Counted from the stretch's first letter, positions 16,072 to 24,392 are shown. The stretch: 64,000 nucleotides of DNA from Fluviicoccus keumensis (GCF_004217445.1 NZ_SHKX01000017.1:1-64000), one strand, 5' to 3'. Numbers and translations are program-made. The notes: a model not told the origin generated them from the sequence alone.

Positions 16072-16512
16072 ATGCGAAAAACCTTGGTTATGGCCTTGTT
16101 TGCCTGTGACGCCTGCATGGCAGCACCCTCTGCTCACATCAATGGATGCCTTACTGCATCGGCCGGTAAATATGGCATCCATCCCCAAGTACTCTGGGCC
16201 ATCGCGGCTACGGAGTCGAACTTCAACCCTACTGCCATAGGCCGCAATGACGACTCACTGGATATTGGACTGATGCAGATAAATAGTGGCTGGCTGCCGC
16301 GCTTGGCCACCTTCGGCATCACCCAGCAGGACTTGCTGAATCCCTGCATCAACATCGAGGTTGGTGCCTGGATACTCGCGCATAACATCCGGCAGTACGG
16401 CTACGGTTGGAAGGCCATCGGCGCCTACAACGCCGTCACACCCGCCAAGCGGGACCGTTACGCCAGGCGTGTATGGCGAAAACTGCAACAGGCTCGACTG
16501 ACTCAAACATGA
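16072..16512 (+). CDS. lytic transglycosylase, VirB1/SLT type
   Basis: The protein is 146 residues from the ATG at 16072, with signal peptide (MRKTLVMALFACDACMA) and an SLT domain: catalytic glutamate in IAATESNFNPTAIG, then IGLMQINSGWL and the downstream IGAYNAV. It would open peptidoglycan for the transfer apparatus. The ATG has no clear ribosome-binding site; an in-frame ATG at 16006 with AAGG upstream would add 22 residues before the signal peptide and cannot be excluded. The stop overlaps the next start (ATGA). Confidence 0.85.
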   Translation: MRKTLVMALFACDACMAAPSAHINGCLTASAGKYGIHPQVLWAIAATESNFNPTAIGRNDDSLDIGLMQINSGWLPRLATFGITQQDLLNPCINIEVGAWILAHNIRQYGYGWKAIGAYNAVTPAKRDRYARRVWRKLQQARLTQT

Positions 16513-16796
16513 AGTCCTTTTTCACTCCTGTCTTGATGACGTTGATCATCACGTATTTCGCCTATGTCATGGTGACTCCGATCGCCTGTTTGCGCGTGGA
16601 GCGCAGCACCCTCCCCGTCCGCCTCATGGGCGACCTGATCGAAGCCGCCGCCCGCCCATGGGCGACAGAAGCTACCGTACTACGCATCCGTCTCTTTACC
16701 CTTCGTGGACAATTAAAAATGGCCAACTTCATCCAGCATCAGTTCTACTTCCAACCCGCCATCACTTGTCCGTGGAATCGACATGAATCAGCCTGA
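16509..16796 (+). CDS. small membrane-anchored hypothetical protein
   Basis: This 95-residue protein begins in an ATGA overlap with the lytic transglycosylase stop and overlaps the start of the ATPase gene by 14 bases, so it is clearly part of the plus-strand operon. One N-terminal membrane segment (TPVLMTLIITYFAYVMVTPI) is followed by a basic part that may be cytoplasmic or periplasmic. No family is recognised. Confidence 0.6.
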   Translation: MKSFFTPVLMTLIITYFAYVMVTPIACLRVERSTLPVRLMGDLIEAAARPWATEATVLRIRLFTLRGQLKMANFIQHQFYFQPAITCPWNRHESA

Positions 16797-18144
16797 TCTG
16801 TTCATCTCGACAGGACGGGGTGATCAAGAGTCGGTTGAACTACTGAACGATCTCTTCGCAAAAGCCGCCGAACATGGCGCAAGCGATATCCACTTCGAGG
16901 ACCATCAGGAAGGCGCCGCCATTCGCTGGAGATGCCGGGGAAGCATGGAATTAATCGGGCACGTCTCCCGTCACGTAGCGCGTAACATCCAAGACAAGAT
17001 TCGGGCACGGTGCAACCTCTCGATTGTCGACAAAAAGCTTGCCCAGGACGGCCGGACATCACTTCAGTTTGCTAGCTTCGGGCTGGATCTCCGGGTCTCC
17101 ATTCAGCCAACGGTCCAAGGTCATTCCGTAGTCTGCAGGTTGCTTGATCAGCGGAATGCCGGCCGCCCGCTCAACGATATCCCCATGACGGATATCGTAC
17201 GATCCAGTCTGATGTCCGTTATTCATGAGCCCAACGGGCTCTTCCTCGTCACTGGCCCAACCGGATCCGGCAAGACCTCGACCCTGTACAGCATTATCAA
17301 CGCCCTCAACTCCGTCGAACGGAAAATCATGACCATTGAGGATCCTGTTGAGTATCGGTTGCCATGGCTTCAGCAGGTAAATGTCGAGCAGGACAACCCT
17401 TTTGCATCGGCACTGCGTGCCGCTCTGCGTCAGGATCCCGATGTCATTCTGGTCGGAGAGATTCGAGACCGGGAGACAGCCAATATCGCCATACAGGCAG
17501 CACTAACTGGGCATCTCGTATTATCAACACTGCATGCCAACGACTCCGTCAGCACAATCAGTCGACTACTCGACCTAGACGTGGATCCGGTTGCTCTGGC
17601 GGCATCACTGCGGGGCGTACTCGCGCAACGCTTGGTCAAGCGCCTGCCCGTCTCGTCGCCCAATCGACCGGCAACACGCCTCGAACGGGATTGGCTCCTC
17701 GCCAACCGACTTCACAGCTATGTGGACCAGCAATTTGGCTCTCCCGAGGAACACGTCGCATATCAAGGAATGCTGCCAGTCATGGAGCTATTGTTGATGT
17801 CCCCCGCCATTCAGGAGGCCATGGTCCGCCGCCAGGACAAACGAATCCGTCAGATTGCGGGTACCCAGCCACAATTCGAAACCTTGGCCAGAGCCGGCAC
17901 CCGGCTAGCCGCCAGCGGGATGACCAGCTTGGAAGAGATTATTGCCATATCAGGGCAATCATTGCAGCCAACAGACATGCCGTTAGGTGAGCGTCTGATT
18001 TCGCTAGGACACCTGACGAGCTTTCAATTAAGGAAGGCTCTAAACCATCAAATTTCCGGCTCGCAATGCTTGCTGGGAGAAATCTTGATAGACATGCAGT
18101 TATGCGACAAGGAGGCCATTGATGAAGCCATGGCGATTATTTAG
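16783..18144 (+). CDS. GspE/PilB-like secretion ATPase with C-terminal MshEN-like domain
   Basis: The product is 453 residues. The N-terminal domain (ELLNDLFAKAAEHGASDIHFE) and the ATPase core match type II secretion/type IV pilus assembly ATPases: Walker A GPTGSGKTS near residue 158, the Asp box MTIEDPVEYRL, Walker B QDPDVILVGEIRD, and the His box TGHLVLSTLHANDS. The tetracysteine zinc loop found in GspE and PilB is absent. The last 55 residues (LGERLISLGHLTSFQLRKAL, then LLGEILIDMQLCDKEAI) look like half of an MshEN/T2SSE_N domain, which in GspE, PilB and MshE sits at the N-terminus and can bind c-di-GMP. That order is permuted here. It may power an accessory pilus or secretion step; no other type IV pilus gene is visible. 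Confidence 0.85.
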   Translation: MNQPDLFISTGRGDQESVELLNDLFAKAAEHGASDIHFEDHQEGAAIRWRCRGSMELIGHVSRHVARNIQDKIRARCNLSIVDKKLAQDGRTSLQFASFGLDLRVSIQPTVQGHSVVCRLLDQRNAGRPLNDIPMTDIVRSSLMSVIHEPNGLFLVTGPTGSGKTSTLYSIINALNSVERKIMTIEDPVEYRLPWLQQVNVEQDNPFASALRAALRQDPDVILVGEIRDRETANIAIQAALTGHLVLSTLHANDSVSTISRLLDLDVDPVALAASLRGVLAQRLVKRLPVSSPNRPATRLERDWLLANRLHSYVDQQFGSPEEHVAYQGMLPVMELLLMSPAIQEAMVRRQDKRIRQIAGTQPQFETLARAGTRLAASGMTSLEEIIAISGQSLQPTDMPLGERLISLGHLTSFQLRKALNHQISGSQCLLGEILIDMQLCDKEAIDEAMAII

Positions 18145-18727
18145 TGCCGGCATGCTGGCTGCAACGATCGTTCACGCTGAGCCCCAGCCCTACCAGAACC
18201 TGCCCGACACACCTTCCGATCACAGCATGGTCAGAACCTTTTTTCTGTTTTCCTGCCCGCATTGCCGAGAATATGACGCCTTGCTTTCGCGCTGGGGAAA
18301 AAGCCTGCCTGCGCCATTGAGCTATGTCAAAACTCCGGTGGTTGTGCAAAGCGGAGAGTCCGTAGTCGGCGCTATTGCCTACTATACGGCGTTGGTAACG
18401 AACCCTGAACGTATCCAGACCTTCAGCGACACAAGCTATCGCATGATTCAGCAGGATGGCTATTCCGCTCAGGACCGGAAAACGTATGATTTGGCCGCAC
18501 GGCAAGCGGGATATGACCCTGAACAATTCAGAGCGCATTGGGGAAATCCGGAGGTAAAACGCCTGTTCATGCAGGCTGCCATGTTGACAGCGACGTATAA
18601 CATACGGATGACTCCGACACTGACGATTGGCGGACGCTATAGCCTCTCGCCCGAGGTTGTTGCAGGCAACGTAGCCTCGTTTGTGCAACTTTCCAATGCC
18701 ATGGTGTCGAAGTATTTGCAGGAATAG
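18122..18727 (+). CDS. DsbA-like thiol:disulfide oxidoreductase
   Basis: This 201-residue protein has a signal peptide (MKPWRLFSAGMLAATIVHA), active site CPHC in FFLFSCPHCREYD and cis-proline MTPTLTIGG, as in DsbA. It would introduce disulfides into exported transfer proteins such as TraU and TraN. The ATG at 18122 has AAGGAGG six bases upstream and lies 23 bases inside the end of the ATPase gene. Confidence 0.88.
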   Translation: MKPWRLFSAGMLAATIVHAEPQPYQNLPDTPSDHSMVRTFFLFSCPHCREYDALLSRWGKSLPAPLSYVKTPVVVQSGESVVGAIAYYTALVTNPERIQTFSDTSYRMIQQDGYSAQDRKTYDLAARQAGYDPEQFRAHWGNPEVKRLFMQAAMLTATYNIRMTPTLTIGGRYSLSPEVVAGNVASFVQLSNAMVSKYLQE

Positions 18728-18779
18728 ACGCTTGGTCATTTTACCAACGCCCTCCCCCACTCGGACATGGAAATTTGAT

Positions 18780-19346
18780 GTGAGCGTCAATAAATCAGCT
18801 CCACCGCTTCTCACAAAGGTTCTTTACCTGGATACCGAAACAACAGGACTGGACGAAGGAGCGGAGATCATTGAAATTGCCATTCTGGATGTTACAGGCA
18901 ACGTCCTGTTGGACTCACTGGTCAAACCCACTTCTCCGATCTCTGACGCTGCCTCCAAGGTACATGGCATCATGATGCCCATGCTTGATGACGCTCCAAG
19001 CTGGAAGCAACTGGCTTGCAAAGTCAAAACTCTCTTAGACGGACAAATCGTTGTCGCTCATAACGCAGAATTTGATGCACGGATGATACTGCAAAGTTGC
19101 CTGAAGTACGGCGTTACCGGACCCGCCAATGTGCAGTGGATCTGTACCATGAAAATACTTACAACAACCAATGGTGGAAAATGGCCGTCTCTCAGTCAGG
19201 CAAGGGCTTTACTGAGAGACCCAATCTTGGAGTCGAATCCAGACAATCTTCACCGCGCTCGACACGACGCGGAGGTATGTCGGAAGATTCACCAAGCGCT
19301 ATTGCTGGAACAGCCTGAGTTGAGTGGACTGCATCATCATTGCTAA
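18780..19346 (+). CDS. DnaQ-like 3'-5' exonuclease
   Basis: The product is about 188 residues from a GTG at 18780. The DEDD exonuclease motifs are seen: LYLDTETTGLDEG (Exo I), VVAHNAEFDARM (Exo II) and HRARHDAEVC (Exo III, DEDDh type). It is not fused to a GIY-YIG or helicase domain. Free-standing DnaQ-like nucleases are common on plasmids and may trim single-stranded DNA during replication or transfer. The upstream ATG at 18681 would read through the end of the DsbA-like gene; the GTG is preferred although its ribosome-binding site is weak. Confidence 0.78.
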   Translation: MSVNKSAPPLLTKVLYLDTETTGLDEGAEIIEIAILDVTGNVLLDSLVKPTSPISDAASKVHGIMMPMLDDAPSWKQLACKVKTLLDGQIVVAHNAEFDARMILQSCLKYGVTGPANVQWICTMKILTTTNGGKWPSLSQARALLRDPILESNPDNLHRARHDAEVCRKIHQALLLEQPELSGLHHHC

Positions 19347-19470
19347 TTATCCATACAGAGGCACCAGTCCATCATCTTTAATTGATGATCTCGTCAATGA
19401 CCTGTGGATGCCGCAAGGAATCATCGGTCATCAATGGTCTGCCAATAATGGTAAGGGCCTCGTGTACTGA
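19324..19470 (+). CDS. possible small protein after the exonuclease gene
   Basis: This 48-codon frame opens with GTG inside the end of the exonuclease gene and encodes DCIIIANYPYRGTSPSSLID followed by DLWMPQGIIGHQW. The composition is protein-like, but there is no good ribosome-binding site and no recognised family. The remaining sequence to 19656 shows nothing else I can support. Confidence 0.22.
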   Translation: MDCIIIANYPYRGTSPSSLIDDLVNDLWMPQGIIGHQWSANNGKGLVY

Positions 19471-19656
19471 TCGCTGGCCAGATCCTGAGTGCCGCTATCT
19501 GGATTCTTTTCAGGATTTAATGAAGCCGTCACTTCCTCAGCAGATCCTAGTTATGTCCGTTGAATCACCTGCAACGTTGTCACCGGCTTCACAACACACT
19601 GTCGAAATTCGAGGCCTCCTAAAATGACGACAGCGAACTTTGTTTCCCATATTTAA

Positions 19657-19670
19657 TTGAGCATGCTCAA
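19657..19670. promoter_or_regulatory. TTGAGCATGCTCAA palindrome, copy 1
   Basis: This perfect 14-bp palindrome is extended to 18 bp by AATT on both sides. It lies 70-80 bases beyond the parB operon end, 83 bases from copy 2. Together they are candidates for a ParB-binding centromere (parS) or for the operator of a plasmid regulator. Confidence 0.6.
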
Positions 19671-19739
19671 TTCATCAAACTCTCCTGGAAACAATGATTT
19701 TTCGGAGTCAAATGGCTATGATTTGAGGCCACATCTCAA

Positions 19740-19753
19740 TTGAGCATGCTCAA
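19740..19753. promoter_or_regulatory. TTGAGCATGCTCAA palindrome, copy 2
   Basis: This is the same site as copy 1, again within AATT...AATT; its TTGA contains the stop codon (TGA) of the small HTH-like gene on the minus strand. Confidence 0.6.
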
Positions 19754-19974
19754 TTCGGAGAATTTTGCCTTTCTTGAATGATTTGTTCTAAATTTTCCAA
19801 AACCCAAGCCGGGCACTCCCGGGAACTCGCCCTGCCTTCATTGGCAACCCATGCCTGAACCGTTCTCAGGCTGTATTTACGCATGGTCCTCTTTTCCAAC
19901 AACAAGGCAACCTGCATAGTGTCCAGTTCGGCTTTCGCCATGAGTTGGCGCAATCTTTCCTTGCTACCACTCAT
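19750..19974 (-). CDS. small predicted DNA-binding protein
   Basis: This 74-residue helical, basic protein is translated in ATGA overlap with parB. LRQLMAKAELDTMQVALLLE followed by YSLRTVQAWVANEGRASSRECP resembles a helix-turn-helix of the Cro/C1 type (DTMQVALLL... SLRTVQAWV). As the third gene of the parA-parB operon it could be a KorA-like regulator acting on the repeated TTGAGCATGCTCAA sites, one of which covers its stop codon. That link is an inference from context. Confidence 0.6.
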   Translation of the reverse strand: MSGSKERLRQLMAKAELDTMQVALLLEKRTMRKYSLRTVQAWVANEGRASSRECPAWVLENLEQIIQERQNSPN

Positions 19975-20909
19975 TTACCTGACTTCCCGGTCAAGGATTG
20001 AATCATCGCGCTGAGATCTTTAAGTCCTACAGGCAGTTCAATGTCATAACTGGCTTTACGGGATTTGAACCTGAACAAGAGGTTTTCACCCTCGTGAACA
20101 AGCTCAACACTGTCGGCTTTGATGCGATGGTGTTTATCTTGAGCATGCTCAATTTTACCTTTGCTCTTCTGAAGGGTGCTATTTACCTGCTTCCGGATAC
20201 TGCCCGGCTCAATACGCCCCTCAACAATGGCTTCAACAACCCTTTTTGCTTCAGTCGGGTTTTGTTCATGCAAGCGATTGACCATGTTCAACGTCGTGAT
20301 ATCGCGAATCTTTCCGCCTTTAGCCAGTTCTTGAATTAACTCGGGTGACTTGAGCAAGCCCAGGGTAATGGACATCTGGCTTTCCGAAACACCGAGTTTG
20401 GTTGCTGCCTGCTTTTGAGAACCTCCCGTCAGCTCCTTGACTCGCTGATAGGCACGCGCAATGTCCATCGGGGTCATTGACTGACGATGATTATTCTCTG
20501 CAATTTGCAGGAGTAAAATGGTCAGCGGATCTACATCATTGCGGATGACCACATCCACCCGAAGGATACTGCCGATAAGCTGGCAAGCGCGCCAACGACG
20601 TTCTCCAGCAATAATTTGATAACGATCACCGACCTGACGCACGACGATGGGCTGAATCAGTCCGTTCTGTTCGATACTCGCCTTCAGCTCATTCATGGCC
20701 TCAAGGTCGAACTCACTGCGCGGCTGATTGGGATCCGGATCAATCTGATCTTTGTCTATTTGCCGAATTTCATTATTGGCGCGGGCCTCGGAAACCACCT
20801 TCCGCTCAAACGCATCCAGGTCAAAACGTTCATCAATTGCCGCAACAGCTGTCGGTGTGGATACGGGAGTAGGTTTTCGCGTTGCAAATGAAGGCTTCTT
20901 CGTGCTCAT
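19971..20909 (-). CDS. parB: ParB/KorB-family partition protein
   Basis: The product is 312 residues. The ParB N-terminal nuclease-like (CTPase) domain is clear: IDPDPNQPRSEFD, then GLIQPIVVRQVGDRYQIIAG and ERRWRA. It is followed by the HTH domain (GSQKQAATKLGVSESQMSIT) and a KorB-like C-terminal region. ParB binds parS and loads along DNA with CTP, and with ParA moves plasmid copies; KorB-type members also repress plasmid genes over long distances. It overlaps parA and the small HTH gene by four bases each. One TTGAGCATGCTCAA site lies inside the coding sequence at 20139-20152. Confidence 0.93.
   Translation of the reverse strand: MSTKKPSFATRKPTPVSTPTAVAAIDERFDLDAFERKVVSEARANNEIRQIDKDQIDPDPNQPRSEFDLEAMNELKASIEQNGLIQPIVVRQVGDRYQIIAGERRWRACQLIGSILRVDVVIRNDVDPLTILLLQIAENNHRQSMTPMDIARAYQRVKELTGGSQKQAATKLGVSESQMSITLGLLKSPELIQELAKGGKIRDITTLNMVNRLHEQNPTEAKRVVEAIVEGRIEPGSIRKQVNSTLQKSKGKIEHAQDKHHRIKADSVELVHEGENLLFRFKSRKASYDIELPVGLKDLSAMIQSLTGKSGK
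20139..20152. promoter_or_regulatory. TTGAGCATGCTCAA palindrome, copy 3 (inside parB)
   Basis: An exact copy lies within the C-terminal part of the parB reading frame, so the site is tolerated in coding sequence. This favours a spreading or bridging DNA-binding protein such as ParB rather than a simple promoter operator at this copy. Confidence 0.55.
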
Positions 20910-21625
20910 TTCGATGCCACCTTCTTTTTCCTGGATGCCTTGGTCGGTTTAAGCCCGCTCAATTCCAGCACTTCTTCAACAAAAGCATTAGCGTTCGACT
21001 TGGTTTGGGTATCACCCACATGGAAGATGCTGCTGCCATCAAATACACACTGCCGATAAGCCTGCCTAAGCTGCAATTTGGTATTCAGAACTGGTAGTTG
21101 ATAGGTATTCGAAACATACTCGCCCACCTCACGCCCCAGAGTGGTTCCCGGCTGAACGCCGTTAATCAAGAAGTACACGGGCGGTTTCTGTTCGCCAAAT
21201 CTTTCCCAGATGTCACGTAAAAGACTGATGAAGTCCTCGCTGCCGTCCACATCAAACGGCGATGGACCAACGGGCGTCAGGATGAGGTCGGCAGACTTAA
21301 TCGCGCCCAAGATGATCTTCTGTGTGGCATCGCCCTTTTGCCCAAGGTTGCTGGCGCTGTCGATGATGATGAAGTCATAACGATCGCGTTCCTTGGCAAT
21401 CTTCTCCGCAATCAGCGGAGAGTCCCATCGCTCCACCCAAGGAATATCCTGCTCATGAGGCAAACCCTCGGCACTGGCCCGCCACTTGGAAAGTGACTGC
21501 TGTGTATCCGCATCCAGCATCAACACCGAATACCCCAGCCGTTTCAGGCCGGACCCCAGTGTTGTGGCTATCGTGGATTTACCGACGCCTCCCTTCTGGT
21601 TGGCGATCAGTATGACCTTTGCCAT
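20906..21625 (-). CDS. parA: ParA-family partition ATPase
   Basis: The protein is 239 residues and has the deviant Walker A motif at its very start (VILIANQKGGVGKSTIA), Walker A' MLDADTQQSLSKW and Walker B FIIIDSASNLG. The ATG at 21625 has GGAG eight bases upstream; the frame stays open to 21730 but that extension covers the promoter and palindrome. There is no N-terminal HTH, so this ParA is of the small type and autoregulation would need another protein (ParB or the small HTH). It forms an operon with parB and the HTH gene. Confidence 0.93.
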   Translation of the reverse strand: MAKVILIANQKGGVGKSTIATTLGSGLKRLGYSVLMLDADTQQSLSKWRASAEGLPHEQDIPWVERWDSPLIAEKIAKERDRYDFIIIDSASNLGQKGDATQKIILGAIKSADLILTPVGPSPFDVDGSEDFISLLRDIWERFGEQKPPVYFLINGVQPGTTLGREVGEYVSNTYQLPVLNTKLQLRQAYRQCVFDGSSIFHVGDTQTKSNANAFVEEVLELSGLKPTKASRKKKVASK

Positions 21626-21667
21626 CAGAGCTTCTCCTTTCATGTGAGCATGCCAAAATCGAGGCTC

Positions 21668-21697
21668 ACTATAAAACGCACAAAGTGCGTCAGTCAA
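21668..21697 (-). promoter_or_regulatory. parA promoter with inverted repeat in the spacer
   Basis: On the minus strand TTGACT (21697-21692) and TATAGT (21673-21668) are separated by 18 bases. The spacer holds the inverted repeat ACGCAC-TTT-GTGCGT (21690-21676), a likely repressor site. A 28-bp perfect palindrome abuts the -35 box on the upstream side. Confidence 0.65.
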
Positions 21698-21725
21698 CGC
21701 AAACTTGAGCATGCTCAAGTTTGCG
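21698..21725. promoter_or_regulatory. 28-bp palindrome with TTGAGCATGCTCAA core, copy 4
   Basis: The half-site CGCAAACTTGAGCA is followed by its exact complement, the longest version of the repeated palindrome in the window. It touches the -35 box of the parA promoter, so the bound protein would control parA-parB-hth expression. Confidence 0.65.
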
Positions 21726-21812
21726 ATCAAAAGATGATTGATTAATGTTTCTCCGACAGCGAGTCGCCAAGGACGTATCGGGTTTGAGTCAGATATCTTG
21801 ATCAGAGCTTTA

Positions 21813-21834
21813 GAAATTGAGCATGCTCAATTTC
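21813..21834. promoter_or_regulatory. 22-bp palindrome with TTGAGCATGCTCAA core, copy 5
   Basis: The half-site GAAATTGAGCA is followed by its complement, in the gap between the end of rep (21866) and the parA promoter, about 108 bases from copy 4. Confidence 0.6.
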
Positions 21835-21865
21835 AATGCATGCAGGCAAATGCAAGCCGTAAACG

Positions 21866-23152
21866 TCAGGAGGGCATTGAATCCGGTACAAGCAGTTTTT
21901 CAATTTCGATGCGGAGGAGGGGGCGTTCCATAGCGTTTGCTAGAGTCGCATTCTTCGTTTCCAACGATTTGGCCCCCCTTGGAACATTGTTGAGAGCACG
22001 CTTAAGGTACTCCGCTTTAATGTCATCAGGAAGTTCGTTCCATATCGAGCGCAATTTCGATTCGCTAGACTTGTCTTGAGCATGCTCAATTAACGATGGC
22101 GCCTTCTGTTTGGCTGCGACAGTTCGCTTCTTTTTCTCCTGTGCATTCTTGGCCAGCAATGCTTTTTGCTCAAGATATTGCACGCCCCATTTGTTGGCGA
22201 ATGCACTCTTGTAAATGGCTCCCAGGTTCACAGGCTCGTTTTTCGCCAGCTTTTCATCTGCAAAATTGTTCGCACGCTCAATGGTTGCTTGGATCAATTC
22301 GGGACTCAAGCTCTCAAGATACACATACTGCTCAGAAACCGGAATTGTAATGCGTGCTTCTGAAAAGGCAGGATGCGGCATGTCCGACAAGTCCGTCAGC
22401 GCGCCAACCGACATGGCATGCTGCTTGGGAACAACTTTGAAGTATACCCCTTCGACTTTGCGGCCCTTACGATCAAACTCCGCTGTCACGGTAATGTCGG
22501 AAAGTTCACTCCCATTGATCACACTGATCGGCTTGGAGATAGTCCATCGGTTCAACTCAGCAAACTGTAAATACTCAGTCTCCTGAAGGCCAATGTATTG
22601 ACGAAAGTCAGAAATGCTCATGTATGGAGTTCGCTGAACTCCGACATAGTCTTTGCACAATTTGTAGATGATTGCTTCATACTTACCATTAAAGCTGCTG
22701 AAAATCTCCCAATGCATCAAGTGAAAAATAGCCTTGGCATCATCCAATCCCTTCATTACATCTTCCAGAAAAGTTGGCAAGCGCACATACACAGTCTTGC
22801 TGCTGACTTCCCATTCCGAGATAAAACCCATGCCACGCTGTGCCTTATGCCCATCCTTTGACAAGATGTTGATAACAATCGGCTCTTTTCGCAGTACTTC
22901 GAAATCACCTCTCAATTCCGCTTTGACAGGCTCATATCCCATGTATTCAGAAATCTTGGAAATGGGAATCTGTATCGCACCATCATGTTCGGAGTGAAGA
23001 GACTGTTTGTAGGTCTCGCGATAGAAGTGAAGTAAGAGGATCCAGTACTTGTACTGGCGAAGGGTAATACCATGACTGATGTGTACAACCGCTTGGGACG
23101 TTTTCAGCAAGGATAGACTGTTGTTGTTAGATGTTTTTTTGCTGATTGCCAT
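21866..23152 (-). CDS. plasmid replication initiator, Rep_3-like
   Basis: The product is about 428 residues. The N-terminal half (ISHGITLRQYKYWILLLHFY, then ISKISEYMGYEP) has the winged-helix initiator character of RepA/RepE-type Rep_3 proteins, with the second winged helix around MSISDFRQYIGLQETEYLQF. The C-terminal part is lysine-rich (KKKRTVAAKQK) and longer than in most Rep_3 proteins. The gene is transcribed away from a long iteron array just upstream, which strongly supports the initiator role: such proteins bind iterons as monomers to open the origin and as dimers to repress or handcuff. ATG 23152 is preferred over TTG 23158. One palindrome copy lies inside its 3' part. Confidence 0.85.
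   Translation of the reverse strand: MAISKKTSNNNSLSLLKTSQAVVHISHGITLRQYKYWILLLHFYRETYKQSLHSEHDGAIQIPISKISEYMGYEPVKAELRGDFEVLRKEPIVINILSKDGHKAQRGMGFISEWEVSSKTVYVRLPTFLEDVMKGLDDAKAIFHLMHWEIFSSFNGKYEAIIYKLCKDYVGVQRTPYMSISDFRQYIGLQETEYLQFAELNRWTISKPISVINGSELSDITVTAEFDRKGRKVEGVYFKVVPKQHAMSVGALTDLSDMPHPAFSEARITIPVSEQYVYLESLSPELIQATIERANNFADEKLAKNEPVNLGAIYKSAFANKWGVQYLEQKALLAKNAQEKKKRTVAAKQKAPSLIEHAQDKSSESKLRSIWNELPDDIKAEYLKRALNNVPRGAKSLETKNATLANAMERPLLRIEIEKLLVPDSMPS
22076..22089. promoter_or_regulatory. TTGAGCATGCTCAA palindrome, copy 6 (inside rep)
   Basis: An exact 14-bp copy lies in the 3' part of the rep coding sequence, 246 bases from copy 5's neighbour at the core. Six of the seven copies fall within 19.66-22.09 kb. 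Confidence 0.55.
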
Positions 23153-23414
23153 AGCCAATTCACCAGACTGCGTTTACGCCAAAAGCTTTACGATAATTGC
23201 TGAAGAATAGTCCGCAATCATGTAGCTTGTCAAAGCTTGTCTCTACATGTTTGTTTCGAAAGTTAAAGCTCATTTATACCCAAGGCCAAAGCCTGATAGG
23301 CCCCCCAGGAACAAGTAACTCTTCGATGGTATGGCACTGCATTCTTAAAAATTTCAATCGTTACTGCTACAAAATTCAGGCAACGGGAAGAGGAATGACT
23401 TTGTTAAACAGGGA

Positions 23415-24245
23415 GGTGGATTTCTACAGGATGTCCCAGACCATCGACAAGGCAGGGGTGGATTTCTACAGGATAACCCCCAGAGCATCGGCAAGGCAGG
23501 GGGGTGGATTTCTACAGGATCCCCTAGACCATCGGCTAGACAGGGGGTGGATTTCTACAGGATCGCCCAAACCATCGGCAAGACAGGGGGGGGGGGGTGG
23601 ATTTCTACAGGATCGCCAAAACCATCGGCTAGACAGGGGGGTGGATTTCTACAGGATACCCCAAACCATCGGCTAGACAGAGGGGAGGTGGATTTCTACA
23701 GGATGCCCCAGACCATCGGCAAGACAGGGGGGTGGATTTCTACAGGATCGCCAAAACCATCGGCTAGACAGGGGGGTGGATTTCTACAGGATCGCCAAAA
23801 CCATCGGCTAGACAGGGGGGTGGATTTCTACAGGATACCCCAGACCATCGACAAGACAGGGAGGGGGTGGATTTCTACAGGATACCCCAAACCATCGGCA
23901 AGACAGGGGGGTGGATTTCTACAGGATACCCCAGACCATCGGCTAGACAGGGGGGTGGATTTCTACAGGATACCCCAGACCATCGGCAAGACAGGGGGGG
24001 GTGGATTTCTACAGGATACCTCAGACCATCGGCAAGACAGGGAGGGGGTGGATTCTTACAGGATACCCCAGATGATCGACAGGACAAGGGGGAGGTGAAT
24101 TTCTCCATATATAGGGGGTGAATCTCTACAGGATAGGGAGGTGGATTCCTACAGGATGTTCCAGAATCTCTACAGGATTGGGGGGTGGATTTCTCCATGC
24201 AAAGGGGGTGAATCTCTACATGTTGAGGGGGTGAATCCCTACATG
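23415..24245. repeat. iteron array, putative oriV
   Basis: The 17-bp unit GTGGATTTCTACAGGAT occurs 14 times perfectly (first 23416-23432, last 24001-24017) plus one two-base variant at 24048, then about seven degenerate copies to 24245. Start-to-start spacing is 42-50 bases, mostly 44 or 47, near four helical turns, so the sites face the same side of the DNA. Between them the sequence repeats as a CCCAGACCATCGGC-like block followed by AAGACAGGGGG, with long G-tracts. All copies point the same way. Location directly upstream of the rep gene identifies it as the binding array of a Rep_3-type initiator. The region from 23153 to 23414 holds the rep promoter, which I cannot place exactly. Confidence 0.9.
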
Positions 24246-24286
24246 ATTATTCCCTGTATCCATTGCGCTGCAATCGTTTCAACACT

Positions 24287-24320
24287 GCTAAATTCTTTAA
24301 ATTTGCTAAATTCATTAAAT
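24287..24320. repeat. AT-rich direct repeat, candidate unwinding element
   Basis: GCTAAATTCTTTAAAT (24287-24302) and GCTAAATTCATTAAAT (24305-24320) differ at one base and lie next to the degenerate end of the iteron array in a very AT-rich stretch. AT-rich 13-mer-like repeats beside iterons are where Rep_3 origins melt. No perfect DnaA box was seen nearby. Confidence 0.5.
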
Positions 24321-24362
24321 AAAAGCAGCGCTGCCGCAATTTTTTGATGGAGACGATATAGG

Positions 24363-24392
24363 AAGGCTGCCCTGCAAGAGCAGGGCAGCCTT
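24363..24392. terminator. strong hairpin downstream of ardC-like gene
   Basis: A 13-bp perfect stem AAGGCTGCCCTGC with its complement and an AAGA loop starts 18 bases past the ArdC-like stop. The 3' stem end is TT and no long T-run follows on the minus strand, so termination may be imperfect; it also insulates the origin from transfer-side transcription. Confidence 0.65.

Noticed and set aside
23547..24098. Long repetitive protein read through the iterons
   Set aside because: The 183-residue translation only mirrors the DNA repeats and has no ribosome-binding site.
23415..24245. CRISPR array
   Set aside because: The repeats are regularly spaced, but the sequences between them are also near identical and the repeat unit lies upstream of a replication initiator; these are iterons.
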